NCBI GenBank assembly: GCA_030695285.1 | Contig: JAUYTF010000384.1 | Span: 1 to 20,899, forward strand | Direction of reading: 5' to 3' | Source of the DNA: Eubacteriales bacterium | GTDB lineage: Bacteria; Bacillota; Clostridia; Christensenellales; CAG-138 | Length of the DNA: 20,899 nt | In this document: piece after piece, positions 6,669 to 14,286 of the stretch | Numbering within the stretch: position 1 is the first letter of the stretch | Layout: the number at the start of each line of letters is the position of its first letter | Program-made: the position numbers and the translations under genes | Notes under the pieces: generated by a model | Databases searched by the model: none | The model's input: the letters and a program-made list of their open reading frames with translations, nothing else | Told to the model about the DNA's origin: nothing

Positions 6669-7117
6669 AGAAAATACAAGCTCATGAAAACATCGCGCGC
6701 TGGCATGTTTCTAGCCGTTCTGTGACTTTATCAGTTGACAGATAATACAGAGGTTGATAGAGTAACAGTAACTTCTACTGATAATAGAATCAGCTGTATG
6801 GCGGAATTTCACACAAGAGCTGTTTTTTAGCGGCAGAAGGAATCGAGACAAGGGTGAGTAACAACACAACGCCGTGAAGAAGGCAAAAAAACGGTTATAA
6901 AGTTGTAAAATTGTTGAGAAACGGCGTGTATGATGAAAAGTGATACAGTGGTATAGATTACGAATGCAAAGCATGGGATTGCAGCAAAAAGAAAGCGTGT
7001 AACGCGGCGACGGCGGGCAGATCGCATGGCAATATTGCCGTCTGTGAGAAAGCGTTGATACTAATTTGAACTGTTACATGCGAACGGACACGATCAAGAA
7101 TTTTTGGAGGTCACAAT
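6669..7117. other. Gene-free divergent intergenic region
   Basis: No open frame here has a ribosome binding site or recognisable protein content. The region is AT-rich relative to its neighbours. It contains a plausible plus-strand promoter (6735-6763), a weak stem with six T (6791-6828), and several TATCAG/CTGATA motifs that also occur in the adjacent 49-bp repeat. It ends with the GGAGG ribosome binding site of the gene at 7118. It separates the minus-strand primosome operon from the plus-strand lipid operon. Confidence 0.6.
6735..6763 (+). promoter_or_regulatory. Candidate promoter upstream of the DAK2-DegV operon
   Basis: TTGACA (6735-6740), a 17-base spacer and TAGAGT (6758-6763, 4/6) match a sigma-A promoter. 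The -35 box sits inside the imperfect palindrome TTATCAGTTGACAGATAA. If used, the leader before the ATG at 7118 would be about 350 bases, unusually long, so either the leader is regulatory or a second promoter lies closer. Confidence 0.45.
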
Positions 7118-8923
7118 ATGGACTATCAACTGGACTTACAGCAAGCGAATGGCTTTCATCTGCTCGACTGGTTCGCATCCGGAGCCGAGGAAGTTGCCGC
7201 GCATAAAAAATATCTCAACGACATCAATGTCTTTCCCGTAGCGGACGGGGACACCGGAACCAACCTCTCCACAACGCTGCGCGCCATGGTGGAAAAGCCC
7301 GCGCGCGCGAGCTCCTTTGCCGGCATGCTGCAGGGCATCTCCAAATCCGGCATTGAGAGTGCGCGCGGAAACTCCGGCATCATCTTCGCTTCGTTCGTCA
7401 ACGGAATTGCGCTGGAATGCCAGCCCGCCGAAGCGGTTGATGTGCGGGAGTTTTCCAGCATCGCATACCGTGCGGTCAAGCATCTTTACGAAGCGGTAGA
7501 CCATCCCGTGGAAGGGACGCTCATGAGCGTCATTCGCGATTGGGCAAGTTTTCTGGAAAACAACAAAGACCGCTTCTCCGGGTTTCGGGAACTGTTTTCC
7601 AGCGCCTATCAAAGCGCGTTCTCTTCGCTTGAGAAGACGAAAGAGCAGATCAAGGTGCTCAAAAAACACAACGTTGTGGATTCCGGCGCGGCGGGCTTTG
7701 TGCGATTTTTACAGGGCATCAATTTAACATTCTCCCGCCAGCGCTCCGTTGAGATGAAAGAGGAGGCGCAAAGCGTGCCCGTTATCACCGGCGAGGAAGA
7801 AACCGCGTTCCGTTATTGCGTAGAGGCGCTTGTGGATATATCCGACTATCATGAGCGGAGCCATGCGGCATTGAAGGAGAAGATCAAGCACGAGCTGAGC
7901 TACTTGGGCGACTCGCTGATCGTCAACCATCTCGACGGCAGGTTGAAGGTGCACATTCACACAAACAATCCGGAACTGGTGATGGAGCGCCTCGCGCAAT
8001 ACGGCCCGTTTATCGATCAGAAGGCGGACGACATGGCGCTGCAAAGTCGCCTTCGCTCGATGGCGCAGGGCGGCATCGGGCTGCTGACTGACTCTATTGC
8101 CGACATTCCCGATGACTACAAGCTGGAGCGCGCGATCTCCACGCTGCCCATGGGCGTAATGATCGACGGCAGCGCATACCTCGACAAGTTTACCATGCAG
8201 CTCGAGCAGCTCTTTCCGCGCATGGGGCAAAAGGAGGGGTATCCCACCAGCTCGCAGCCGGAACCGGGCCGGATTCAGGCGTTGCTCTCCGCGCTGACAG
8301 AGCAGTTCGACTCCTTGATTGTGCTGAGTGTTTCCGATCGGCTCAGCGGAACCTATCAGGCGCTGGTCAAGGCCGCAAGCGTGATCGCGCCGGATAAGAA
8401 GATCACGGTGATCGACACCAGGCTCAATTCCGGTGCACAGGGGCTGCTGGTCAGAGCCGCTGCAGAGATGGTTGCACAGGGGCTGCCGCATGAGCAGGTG
8501 GTGGAGCGCATCAAGCAGATGATCCCGCGCACGAAGATCTATGTCTGCCTCAATACGCTTGCGTATGCCGTCCGTGGCGGGCGTGTTCCCGATACCATCG
8601 GCAAGGTGGGCATCAAACTGGGGCTTCGCCCCATCATGACGCTGGACAGCAGCGGAAACGGCGCGGCGTTTGGCGTGGCGTTTAGTCAGGCCGGGCTCAC
8701 GAAGAAGATAATAGGGCTTGTTCAAAAGACCAAACAGCGCAAGGGGATTCAGGCGTACAGCATCGTGCATGGCGGCAACCTCGCGCTTGCCAAAGAGTAT
8801 GCCGATAAGATTGCCCGCATCACCGGAAAGGCCCCCGCGTTTATCACGGAGATTTCCTCGGTCGTTGCGCTGCATGCAGGCCCCGGCACCGTGGCGGTCT
8901 GCCTCGTGGAGGGTGCGGTGTAA
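7118..8923 (+). CDS. DAK2-DegV fusion protein (FakA kinase and FakB-like fatty-acid-binding domains)
   Basis: In the FakAB system of Gram-positive bacteria, FakA phosphorylates a fatty acid held by the DegV-fold protein FakB, giving acyl phosphate for phospholipid synthesis. Here both parts are in one 601-residue protein. Residues 1-205 are a DAK2/DhaL kinase domain: INVFPVADGDTGTNL (36-50) with metal-binding D43 and D45, ARGNSGIIFASF (82-93) and VDSGAAGF (187-194). Residues 225-300 match the FakA middle domain (LGDSLIVN, VHIHTNNPELV). Residues 319-601 are DegV: LTDSIADIP (323-331), PTSSQPEP (376-383), LSGTYQ (409-414) and HAGPGTVAV (586-594). GGAGGTCACAAT precedes the ATG. The fused order is known in some Firmicutes. 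Lipid substrate is inferred from the family. Confidence 0.9.
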   Translation: MDYQLDLQQANGFHLLDWFASGAEEVAAHKKYLNDINVFPVADGDTGTNLSTTLRAMVEKPARASSFAGMLQGISKSGIESARGNSGIIFASFVNGIALECQPAEAVDVREFSSIAYRAVKHLYEAVDHPVEGTLMSVIRDWASFLENNKDRFSGFRELFSSAYQSAFSSLEKTKEQIKVLKKHNVVDSGAAGFVRFLQGINLTFSRQRSVEMKEEAQSVPVITGEEETAFRYCVEALVDISDYHERSHAALKEKIKHELSYLGDSLIVNHLDGRLKVHIHTNNPELVMERLAQYGPFIDQKADDMALQSRLRSMAQGGIGLLTDSIADIPDDYKLERAISTLPMGVMIDGSAYLDKFTMQLEQLFPRMGQKEGYPTSSQPEPGRIQALLSALTEQFDSLIVLSVSDRLSGTYQALVKAASVIAPDKKITVIDTRLNSGAQGLLVRAAAEMVAQGLPHEQVVERIKQMIPRTKIYVCLNTLAYAVRGGRVPDTIGKVGIKLGLRPIMTLDSSGNGAAFGVAFSQAGLTKKIIGLVQKTKQRKGIQAYSIVHGGNLALAKEYADKIARITGKAPAFITEISSVVALHAGPGTVAVCLVEGAV

Positions 8924-8976
8924 TCCGCGTGCGGCGAATGAATCAAAATGACTGAAACGAGAAAGGAGAATGCCAC

Positions 8977-9735
8977 ATGACAACGGCTGCCATCGTCATA
9001 TTTGTCTATTTCTTTGCGCTCTTTGTGGCCGGCACATTGCTGAAAAACAACAGCATCGTGGACATCGGCTGGGGTATCGGCTTTGTGATCCTCGCGTGGA
9101 TCTTATTTTTCCTGCGACTGCCGGCAACGCTGGCGCGCGTGAGCATCACGCTGCTGGTCTCTCTCTGGGGGCTCCGGTTGTTTTACCACATCCTCAAACG
9201 CAACCACGGAAAGCCAGAAGACTTCCGCTATGTCGCGTTCCGCAAGGCATGGGGCAAGTGGGTCGTTCCCCGTGCGTTTTTGCAAGTATATATGCTGCAA
9301 GGCGTGCTGATGTTTTTCATCGCGCTGCCGTTTATCCTGCTGGAAGGCGGTCAGGCGCAGGTCAACTACCTGCTCTTTGCGCTGGGGATTCTCGTGTTTG
9401 CCCTTGGGTTCGCGTTCGAATCCGTCGGCGACGCGCAGCTGAAAAACTTCCTGAGTGACCCCGCCAACCGCGGTAAAATCATGAACGGCGGGCTTTGGCG
9501 CTTTACGCGGCATCCGAATTATTTTGGTGAGGCGATGCTCTGGTGGGGTATCTTCATGATAGCGCTTGGTGGCGGTGCGCCGCTTTACGCGGTCATCGGG
9601 CCCGTCACCATCACGCTGCTGCTCTTATTTGTCTCCGGCGTGCCACTGCTCGAAAAGAGCATGAAGGACAAGCCGGGCTATGCGGAGTACGCCGCAAAAA
9701 CCAGCATATTTTTTCCGTGGTTTCCAAAAAAATAG
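8977..9735 (+). CDS. DUF1295 family membrane protein
   Basis: A 252-residue multipass membrane protein with about six hydrophobic segments. The C-terminal [15 protein letters not shown] (171-185) is the hallmark of DUF1295. This family is related to the steroid 5-alpha-reductase and isoprenylcysteine methyltransferase-like membrane enzymes, in which this His/Asn/Tyr segment binds the cofactor. [10 protein letters not shown] (24-33) near the N-terminus is also typical. AAAGGAGA stands 7 bases before the ATG. It follows the DAK2-DegV gene by 53 bases and precedes DUF2177 by 68 bases. The substrate is unknown; the context suggests lipid modification. Confidence 0.9.
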   Translation: MTTAAIVIFVYFFALFVAGTLLKNNSIVDIGWGIGFVILAWILFFLRLPATLARVSITLLVSLWGLRLFYHILKRNHGKPEDFRYVAFRKAWGKWVVPRAFLQVYMLQGVLMFFIALPFILLEGGQAQVNYLLFALGILVFALGFAFESVGDAQLKNFLSDPANRGKIMNGGLWRFTRHPNYFGEAMLWWGIFMIALGGGAPLYAVIGPVTITLLLLFVSGVPLLEKSMKDKPGYAEYAAKTSIFFPWFPKK

Positions 9736-9803
9736 TATAGAAAACAAAGGGCGCTTGCGCGCAAATGAAAAAAGAAAATAAATCAAAAAAAGGAGAACGG
9801 TAT

Positions 9804-10220
9804 ATGAATTTCTCATTCACATGGGCAGGTGTTCGAAATTACGGCATCGCACTGGCGGTCTTTCTCGTGATCGATTTGATCTGGCTGACTGTTATCGCCA
9901 AATCTCTCTATGCGCAGCATTTGGGGCATCTGATGGCGCCAAAGGTGCAACTGATCGCGGCGCTGATCTTCTATCTGCTGTTCATCCTTGGCCTGCAGTT
10001 CTTCGTGCTGAACCCCGCGCTGCTGAGCGGCAGCTGGAAGACGGCGTTGTTTGCGGGCATGTTCTTCGGTCTTGTGACCTACGCCACGTATGACCTGACC
10101 AATCAGGCTACCATGAAAGACTGGCCGGTTTTGATTACGGTGATCGATCTCGTTTGGGGCAGCGTTGTGAGCGGACTGACCGCGCTGCTGAGCTTCTTGA
10201 TTATCCGCAGGTTCTTCTGA
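9804..10220 (+). CDS. DUF2177 family membrane protein
   Basis: A 138-residue protein with four predicted membrane segments (about 10-30, 45-66, 74-95 and 112-133). VFLVIDLIWLTVIAKSLY, FGLVTYATYDLTNQATMKDW and VIDLVWGSVVSG are the conserved segments of DUF2177. The ATG at 9804 was chosen because AGGAGAACGG lies just before it; an upstream ATG at 9765 would add a lysine-rich stretch that includes this ribosome binding site. In other bacteria DUF2177 often neighbours DUF1295 and cyclopropane fatty acid synthase genes, so a lipid role is plausible but unproven. It ends the operon and is followed by a clear terminator. Confidence 0.9.
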   Translation: MNFSFTWAGVRNYGIALAVFLVIDLIWLTVIAKSLYAQHLGHLMAPKVQLIAALIFYLLFILGLQFFVLNPALLSGSWKTALFAGMFFGLVTYATYDLTNQATMKDWPVLITVIDLVWGSVVSGLTALLSFLIIRRFF

Positions 10221-10280
10221 TCAAAGAAAATCGTTATTGCGTTGAAATGTTAGAATAGAACGCATAGAATAACAACGCAG

Positions 10281-10304
10281 AAATGGGGTTAAAGCCCCAT
10301 TTTT
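10281..10304 (+). terminator. Rho-independent terminator of the lipid operon
   Basis: AAATGGGG (10281-10288) pairs with CCCCATTT (10295-10302) around a six-base loop, and a run of five T ends the structure. The promoter of the next gene begins within 20 bases. Confidence 0.85.
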
Positions 10305-10317
10305 GCATGCTGAATTA

Positions 10318-10326
10318 TGCTATAAT
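10318..10326 (+). promoter_or_regulatory. Extended -10 promoter giving a leaderless transcript
   Basis: TGCTATAAT is a perfect extended -10 element (TGn plus TATAAT at 10321-10326), with no good -35 at 17 bases. The expected start, six to eight bases downstream, coincides with the ATG at 10333. No Shine-Dalgarno sequence stands between them. Confidence 0.65.
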
Positions 10327-10332
10327 TTTCTC

Positions 10333-10995
10333 ATGGAACGGCTGGACGACCTGCAGCATAACGGGCTGATGCTCTATCAGGACACGGACTACGAGCGCTT
10401 CAATGCAGACGCGCTCTGGCTCTGCTCGTTTTTACGCCTAAATGCAAAAGATACCGTAATCGAGCTAGGCTCCGGCACGGGCGTGGTCAGCGTGCTCGGC
10501 GCGGACAACACAAAGGCGCGCTTTACCGGGGTCGAGCGGCAGCAGCGGCTTGTAGCGCTTGCGCAAAAGAGCGCGGCTTACAATCATCAGGAGACTCGCT
10601 TTCTCTGCGCGGATGTAGCCGAGGCACCTGAGCTTCTCGGCCATGGTGCGTTTTCCGCAGCCGTGATGAACCCGCCGTATTTTACCAGCGGGGACAGGGC
10701 AAAGAATCCTGCCCGCAGCCTCGCGCGGCACGACGCGGGGAACACGCTGATTACGTTTCTTTCATCAGGATTTGCGCTGCTGAAAAACGGCGGAAAGTTA
10801 TTTGTTATCTATCCAGCAAGCGCGCTCGGGGAGCTGTTTGCTTCGCTTGAGCGCGCGCGCCTTACGCCAAAGCGGGTCAGGTTTGTTTACGCAATGGCGG
10901 GCGGGCATGCATTGCGCGTGCTCATCGAGGCAAAGAAGGATGGAAAACCGGGGCTGGTGATCGAGCCGCCGGCGTACGCGGCGGATTTGGTATAA
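10333..10995 (+). CDS. trmN6: TrmN6-like tRNA1(Val) (adenine37-N6)-methyltransferase
   Basis: A 220-residue class I SAM-dependent methyltransferase. ERFNADALWLCSFL (21-34) is the N-terminal signature of the TrmN6/YfiC/YabB group. VIELGSGTGVVS (42-53) is the SAM-binding loop, and VMNPPYF (111-117) is the NPPY motif of N6-adenine methyltransferases. The family modifies A37 of tRNA(Val). The ATG at 10333 lies seven bases after a perfect -10 box and lacks a ribosome binding site, so the mRNA is probably leaderless. An upstream in-frame start at 10303 would lie before the transcription start and inside the previous terminator. It stands alone, whereas in Bacillus yabB is near rsmI. Confidence 0.88.
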   Translation: MERLDDLQHNGLMLYQDTDYERFNADALWLCSFLRLNAKDTVIELGSGTGVVSVLGADNTKARFTGVERQQRLVALAQKSAAYNHQETRFLCADVAEAPELLGHGAFSAAVMNPPYFTSGDRAKNPARSLARHDAGNTLITFLSSGFALLKNGGKLFVIYPASALGELFASLERARLTPKRVRFVYAMAGGHALRVLIEAKKDGKPGLVIEPPAYAADLV

Positions 10996-11014
10996 CAAAA
11001 CCCGCTCGCGCGGG
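10995..11014 (-). terminator. Minus-strand terminator of the mtnP-like gene
   Basis: On the minus strand, CCCGC-GCGA-GCGGG (11014 down to 11001) is followed by TTTTGTT. It overlaps the stop codon of the convergent trmN6 gene and lies 68 bases after the mtnP-like stop. Confidence 0.5.
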
Positions 11015-11056
11015 CTCTGCTGGAAATCTGCTTATGGTTTTTTAAATGCGTTTTTT

Positions 11057-11083
11057 TCAGCTCGATCAACGAGCTGATTTTTT
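11057..11083 (+). terminator. Plus-strand terminator of trmN6
   Basis: TCAGCTCG (11057-11064) and CGAGCTGA (11070-11077) form a perfect 8-bp stem with loop ATCAA, followed by TTTTTT. The T-tract runs into the stop codon of the convergent mtnP-like gene (11082-11084). Confidence 0.8.
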
Positions 11084-11810
11084 AACAGCTTCTACTCTGA
11101 ATCAGCTCAAAGCAAAGGTCAAACACGCTGTCGCGCATATCACGCATGACGCTGCCGATGCTATCATCGGTCACATAGGACATCATCCCTGTCCCGTAGT
11201 TGGAGAGGATGCCGATGGCAGCGTACTCAATGCCGAGATCGCGCGCAAGCGGCGCCTCCGGCACCAGTGTCTGGCCGACAATCTGCGCGCCGAACATGCG
11301 AAACATCCGCACTTCCGCCGCGGTTTCAAAGCGCGGACCCTCGGTGCAGCAGTAGACGGCGCGACCGGAATAGGGGAGCTTCTTTTCGAGGATGAGATGC
11401 TCCAGCGCGTCGTTGAGCGCGGGGCTGAATACGTCCTCCATACCGGTGTGCAGTGCGAGGCGGTGCTCCCGGTCAAATGACAGTGGACGGTTCTTCGTCA
11501 TGTCGATAAAATCGTTGACGAGGCATACCGTGCCGACTTTGAACCCGTAATCGCACGCGCCGACAGAGGAAAGCCCGATGATATGGGTGACCCCGAGCAT
11601 ATGCATGGCGTAGATATTCGCGCGGTAGTTGATATTCTGCGCGTCATGGCGAAAGAGCACGCCGTGGCGAAAGCGGAATATGACTTCTTGCCCGCATTCG
11701 AGCGTCCCGCGGTAAATGACGACATCGCCATATGGCGTGCCGACAACCTCTTCACGGTAGGGCATGGGTAGCGATTCCAAGTTTGTGCCGCCAATGATCG
11801 CGTACTTCAT
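11082..11810 (-). CDS. MTAP/PNP family nucleoside phosphorylase (S-methyl-5'-thioinosine phosphorylase-like)
   Basis: A trimeric-type purine nucleoside phosphorylase of 242 residues, which cleaves a (methylthio)nucleoside with phosphate. Motifs are IIGGTNLESLP (5-15), FRHGVLFRH (47-55), INYRANIYAM (60-69), TEGPRFETAAEVRMF (156-170) and VPEAPLARD (183-191). The base-recognition position is N204 in LSNYGTGM. Methylthioadenosine phosphorylases have Asp here and 6-oxopurine enzymes have Asn, so methylthioinosine or another 6-oxopurine nucleoside is likely. Q180 replaces the usual Met of GMT. The ATG at 11810 is preferred; a GTG at 11822 would add four residues. It is divergent from an MtnA-like gene, which points to methylthio-sugar salvage. 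Confidence 0.85.
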   Translation of the reverse strand: MKYAIIGGTNLESLPMPYREEVVGTPYGDVVIYRGTLECGQEVIFRFRHGVLFRHDAQNINYRANIYAMHMLGVTHIIGLSSVGACDYGFKVGTVCLVNDFIDMTKNRPLSFDREHRLALHTGMEDVFSPALNDALEHLILEKKLPYSGRAVYCCTEGPRFETAAEVRMFRMFGAQIVGQTLVPEAPLARDLGIEYAAIGILSNYGTGMMSYVTDDSIGSVMRDMRDSVFDLCFELIQSRSC

Positions 11811-11945
11811 AAACCTTATCACCTCTCAAAGACTATACCATAGCGCGGCGAGAAAGTGTATACTGAAAGGACGGTGATCGCATCGCGATTGCGAGCAGAT
11901 GCCCGCAAAAAACGCATTCATTCCATAAAAGGAGATTTTTCTGCT

Positions 11946-12983
11946 ATGCAAAGAGCTGACCACGATCTTGCTTTTTTATTTCTTTTTGAGAATATCGCCT
12001 GGTATGAAAACGGGGCGGTGCGCATTCTGGACCGGCGCATCTATCCCGCGCGGGAGGAGTTTGTTGCCTGCCATAGCCATCAGGAAGTCGCAAAAGCCAT
12101 CACCGACATGGTCACGCAGAGCTACGGCCCGTTTCATGCGGCAGCGATGGGCATGGCGCTGGCTGCCTACGAGTGCCGCGAAAAAACGGCGGCGGAGCAA
12201 AAGGCGCATCTGAAAGCTGCCGCCGATGTCATCGCCAATGCGCGCCCGACCACCGCACGCAAGATGCGCACCTGGACGGACGACTGCGAGCGGGATGCGT
12301 TTGCCGCCATCGTTGCAGGAAAAAACGCCTGCGACGCCATCATGGCGGGCGCGCTTGCAAAGTTTTCCCGCCGGTATGACCGCATCGACCGCGAGGCGCG
12401 CTATTTTATTGAGAAGATTCCGAAGAACCCGACCATCATGACGCAGTGCTATGGAGACGCGGATGTGGGCATGCTCTTGCGCGCGCTACGCGCGCGCGGC
12501 GACGACGCGAAGTTTTTTACGCCCGAGACGCGGCCATATCTGCAGGGCGCGCGCCTGACCGCAAGCGTGATCTGTGACATGGGCTTTGACGTAACGCTGA
12601 TTACGGACAACATGCCCGGCTATGTGCTGGGCCATAAACACGTGGATATCTTCACCACCTCTGCGGACGTGATCACGCTCGACGGCCACGTGGTCAACAA
12701 GGTGGGCACCTTCCAGATCGCCCTCTGTGCCAACTATTACGGCGTGCCTTACTATGTGGCCGGGTTTCCCGACCGCACGCATCCGGACGTCGCCTCCGTG
12801 CACATCGAGGAGCGAAACGGGGACGAGGTGCGCCATGCGATGGGCGTTCGCACCTGCAAAGACGGCGTGAAGGGATTTTATCCCGCGTTTGACATCACGC
12901 CGCCGGCGCTGGTGACCGGGGTTGCGACGGATGTCGGCGTATTAAAACCCACCCAACTGCGGGACTATCAGCCCGCGGAGTAA
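11946..12983 (+). CDS. MtnA-like S-methyl-5-thioribose-1-phosphate isomerase (eIF-2B alpha/beta/delta family)
   Basis: A 345-residue aldose-ketose isomerase that by family converts methylthioribose-1-phosphate to methylthioribulose-1-phosphate. The catalytic pair is visible: C168 in MTQCYGD and D241 in SADVITLDG. Other family signs are ARPTTARKMRTW (99-110), ETRPYLQGARLTA (194-206), LITDNMPGYV (218-227), NKVGTFQIAL (251-260) and YPAFDITPPALVTG near the end. The usual RGAPAIG segment is replaced by QSYGPFHAAAMG, so this is a divergent subgroup, and ribose-1,5-bisphosphate isomerase is an alternative. The ATG at 11946 has AGGAGA 10 bases upstream. It is divergent from the phosphorylase that would make its substrate. 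Confidence 0.85.
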   Translation: MQRADHDLAFLFLFENIAWYENGAVRILDRRIYPAREEFVACHSHQEVAKAITDMVTQSYGPFHAAAMGMALAAYECREKTAAEQKAHLKAAADVIANARPTTARKMRTWTDDCERDAFAAIVAGKNACDAIMAGALAKFSRRYDRIDREARYFIEKIPKNPTIMTQCYGDADVGMLLRALRARGDDAKFFTPETRPYLQGARLTASVICDMGFDVTLITDNMPGYVLGHKHVDIFTTSADVITLDGHVVNKVGTFQIALCANYYGVPYYVAGFPDRTHPDVASVHIEERNGDEVRHAMGVRTCKDGVKGFYPAFDITPPALVTGVATDVGVLKPTQLRDYQPAE

Positions 12984-13003
12984 TCAAGCATTTTACACGC
13001 AAA

Positions 13004-13035
13004 AAAACCGACGGAGGATTTAAGCCGTCGGTTTT
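13004..13035. terminator. Bidirectional terminator between mtnA-like and DUF3048 genes
   Basis: AAAACCGACGG (13004-13014) and CCGTCGGTTTT (13025-13035) are exact reverse complements with a 10-base loop. The plus strand ends in TTTT. The minus strand ends in seven T, complementary to 13001-13007. It serves both convergent genes. Confidence 0.9.
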
Positions 13036-13049
13036 GCTGTGCATATGGG

Positions 13050-14258
13050 TTATCCCACGTACCGGATCTTGATCTCGCGCGTGCTCGGCATCATCATGAT
13101 CCATGTGTTGCCGGGCTCCAGGCGTAGAATTGTGCCGTCATACAGGATATATGCGGTGGGGTCGTCGAGCGTAGGCCTGCTCCAGCTGCCAAAGACCGCG
13201 CGCCCGTTGACAAAATACATGCAGTCTCCCTTTCCCGTGAGCATGACGCTGCGATAGTTAGCATCCAGCGAGGAAACGCGCACATACTGCACGATGAGGT
13301 TTTGCACCGCGATGATCTCGTTGACATATCCCAGCACATCGTCCGTCGGCGTGAGGGATTTGCTCACGCCGAGCACTTTTTTGGAGTTTTTGTCGCTGCG
13401 GATGAACAGGTTCCTTGCCTTGTCATACGTAAACATCACCCGCTCCGCGTCAGAGCTTGTAAAGGGAATACCCACGCTGTGAATTTCTTTGCCTTTTTCG
13501 TAGTTGACGCCGCGCTCAAAGGAAAAGCGGGTTTCGCTGATTTCAGCGGAAAAGGGCGCGTGTTCCTCCACATACGATTGCAGCTTGAAGAAAACCGTAT
13601 GCTCCTCGATGGCGGTGATCGTTTTGTCGCGGTAGAAATATGCCGCATCATCGTCCGCATACGATGTGCGCAGGCGGATGCCGCTGTCCTCAAGCAACGG
13701 ATAGCCTTCGGCCGCCAACTCCGGATCGCCAAGCGAAACGTAAAGCCCGCCCCATTCCAGCGCGGTTTGCGCGAGGCAAGCGCGCGAAGTGCGAACGGGA
13801 CCCACGCGCTCCGGTAGCGTATCGGAAAACAACGCAAGGTAGCGTGTGCTGTGGTCGGTGCGATCCAGCGGAAATTCGTAAACGATATCTGCGAGCATCA
13901 GCGCCGTCTGCGGGCGCGCCTGCGCCGCGTTGTCGATTGCCACCAGCACGGGGCGGTAGGCCGCGCCCTCCGGCAGCGGACGACCCGTCGTTGGGGAAAT
14001 GCCCGCGTCAAACTGCGAAACAGAGGCCGCCTCTTCTGTTTCCGCCGCATCCTGTGTTGTGGCGGCAGCTTCCTCAAGGGCAGGCGTAGCCGTCGCGAGG
14101 GGAGACGTGTCGGGATCGATGAGCGCGTCTGTCACCACCACGATCTCCGCGTCGCCTGTTGCGCCCTGCGCCTGGGAAGGCGTGTCGGTGATGGTTTGAA
14201 TCACCGAACAGCCGCAGAGCAGGAGCAGCCCCGCAAACAACGGCAGCAGGCCGCGCAT
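13050..14258 (-). CDS. DUF3048 (YerB-like) lipoprotein, second copy
   Basis: A predicted lipoprotein of 402 residues. From the ATG at 14258 the signal peptide MRGLLPLFAG... ends in the lipobox LCGC with C17 as the lipidated residue. A GTG at 14297 overlapping the upstream gene would give a longer, more basic n-region. A low-complexity Ala/Thr/Pro-rich linker follows to about residue 90. The DUF3048 body has RPVLVAIDNAAQARPQTAL, ADIVYEFPL, RVGPVRTSR, NLIVQYVRV, GSWSRPT and a C-terminal LEPGNTWI. These positions match the gene just upstream, so the two are tandem paralogues. The function of DUF3048 is unknown; it acts outside the membrane. Confidence 0.88.
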   Translation of the reverse strand: MRGLLPLFAGLLLLCGCSVIQTITDTPSQAQGATGDAEIVVVTDALIDPDTSPLATATPALEEAAATTQDAAETEEAASVSQFDAGISPTTGRPLPEGAAYRPVLVAIDNAAQARPQTALMLADIVYEFPLDRTDHSTRYLALFSDTLPERVGPVRTSRACLAQTALEWGGLYVSLGDPELAAEGYPLLEDSGIRLRTSYADDDAAYFYRDKTITAIEEHTVFFKLQSYVEEHAPFSAEISETRFSFERGVNYEKGKEIHSVGIPFTSSDAERVMFTYDKARNLFIRSDKNSKKVLGVSKSLTPTDDVLGYVNEIIAVQNLIVQYVRVSSLDANYRSVMLTGKGDCMYFVNGRAVFGSWSRPTLDDPTAYILYDGTILRLEPGNTWIMMMPSTREIKIRYVG

Positions 14259-14286
14259 GAAGCGCCTGATTTTGTTGTGTGCCGCG

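Noticed and set aside
6711..6974. Minus-strand frame of 87 codons in the gene-free region
   Set aside because: No ribosome binding site, Cys/Phe/Ser-rich random composition and no family resemblance.
6764..7117. Riboswitch in the long leader of the DAK2-DegV gene
   Set aside because: I could not recognise any known riboswitch core or a terminator/antiterminator pair close to the start codon.
7724..8983. Long minus-strand open frame opposite the DAK2-DegV gene
   Set aside because: It is fully antisense to a clear two-domain protein, is rich in His/Arg/Gln as expected from a shadow frame, and matches no family I know.
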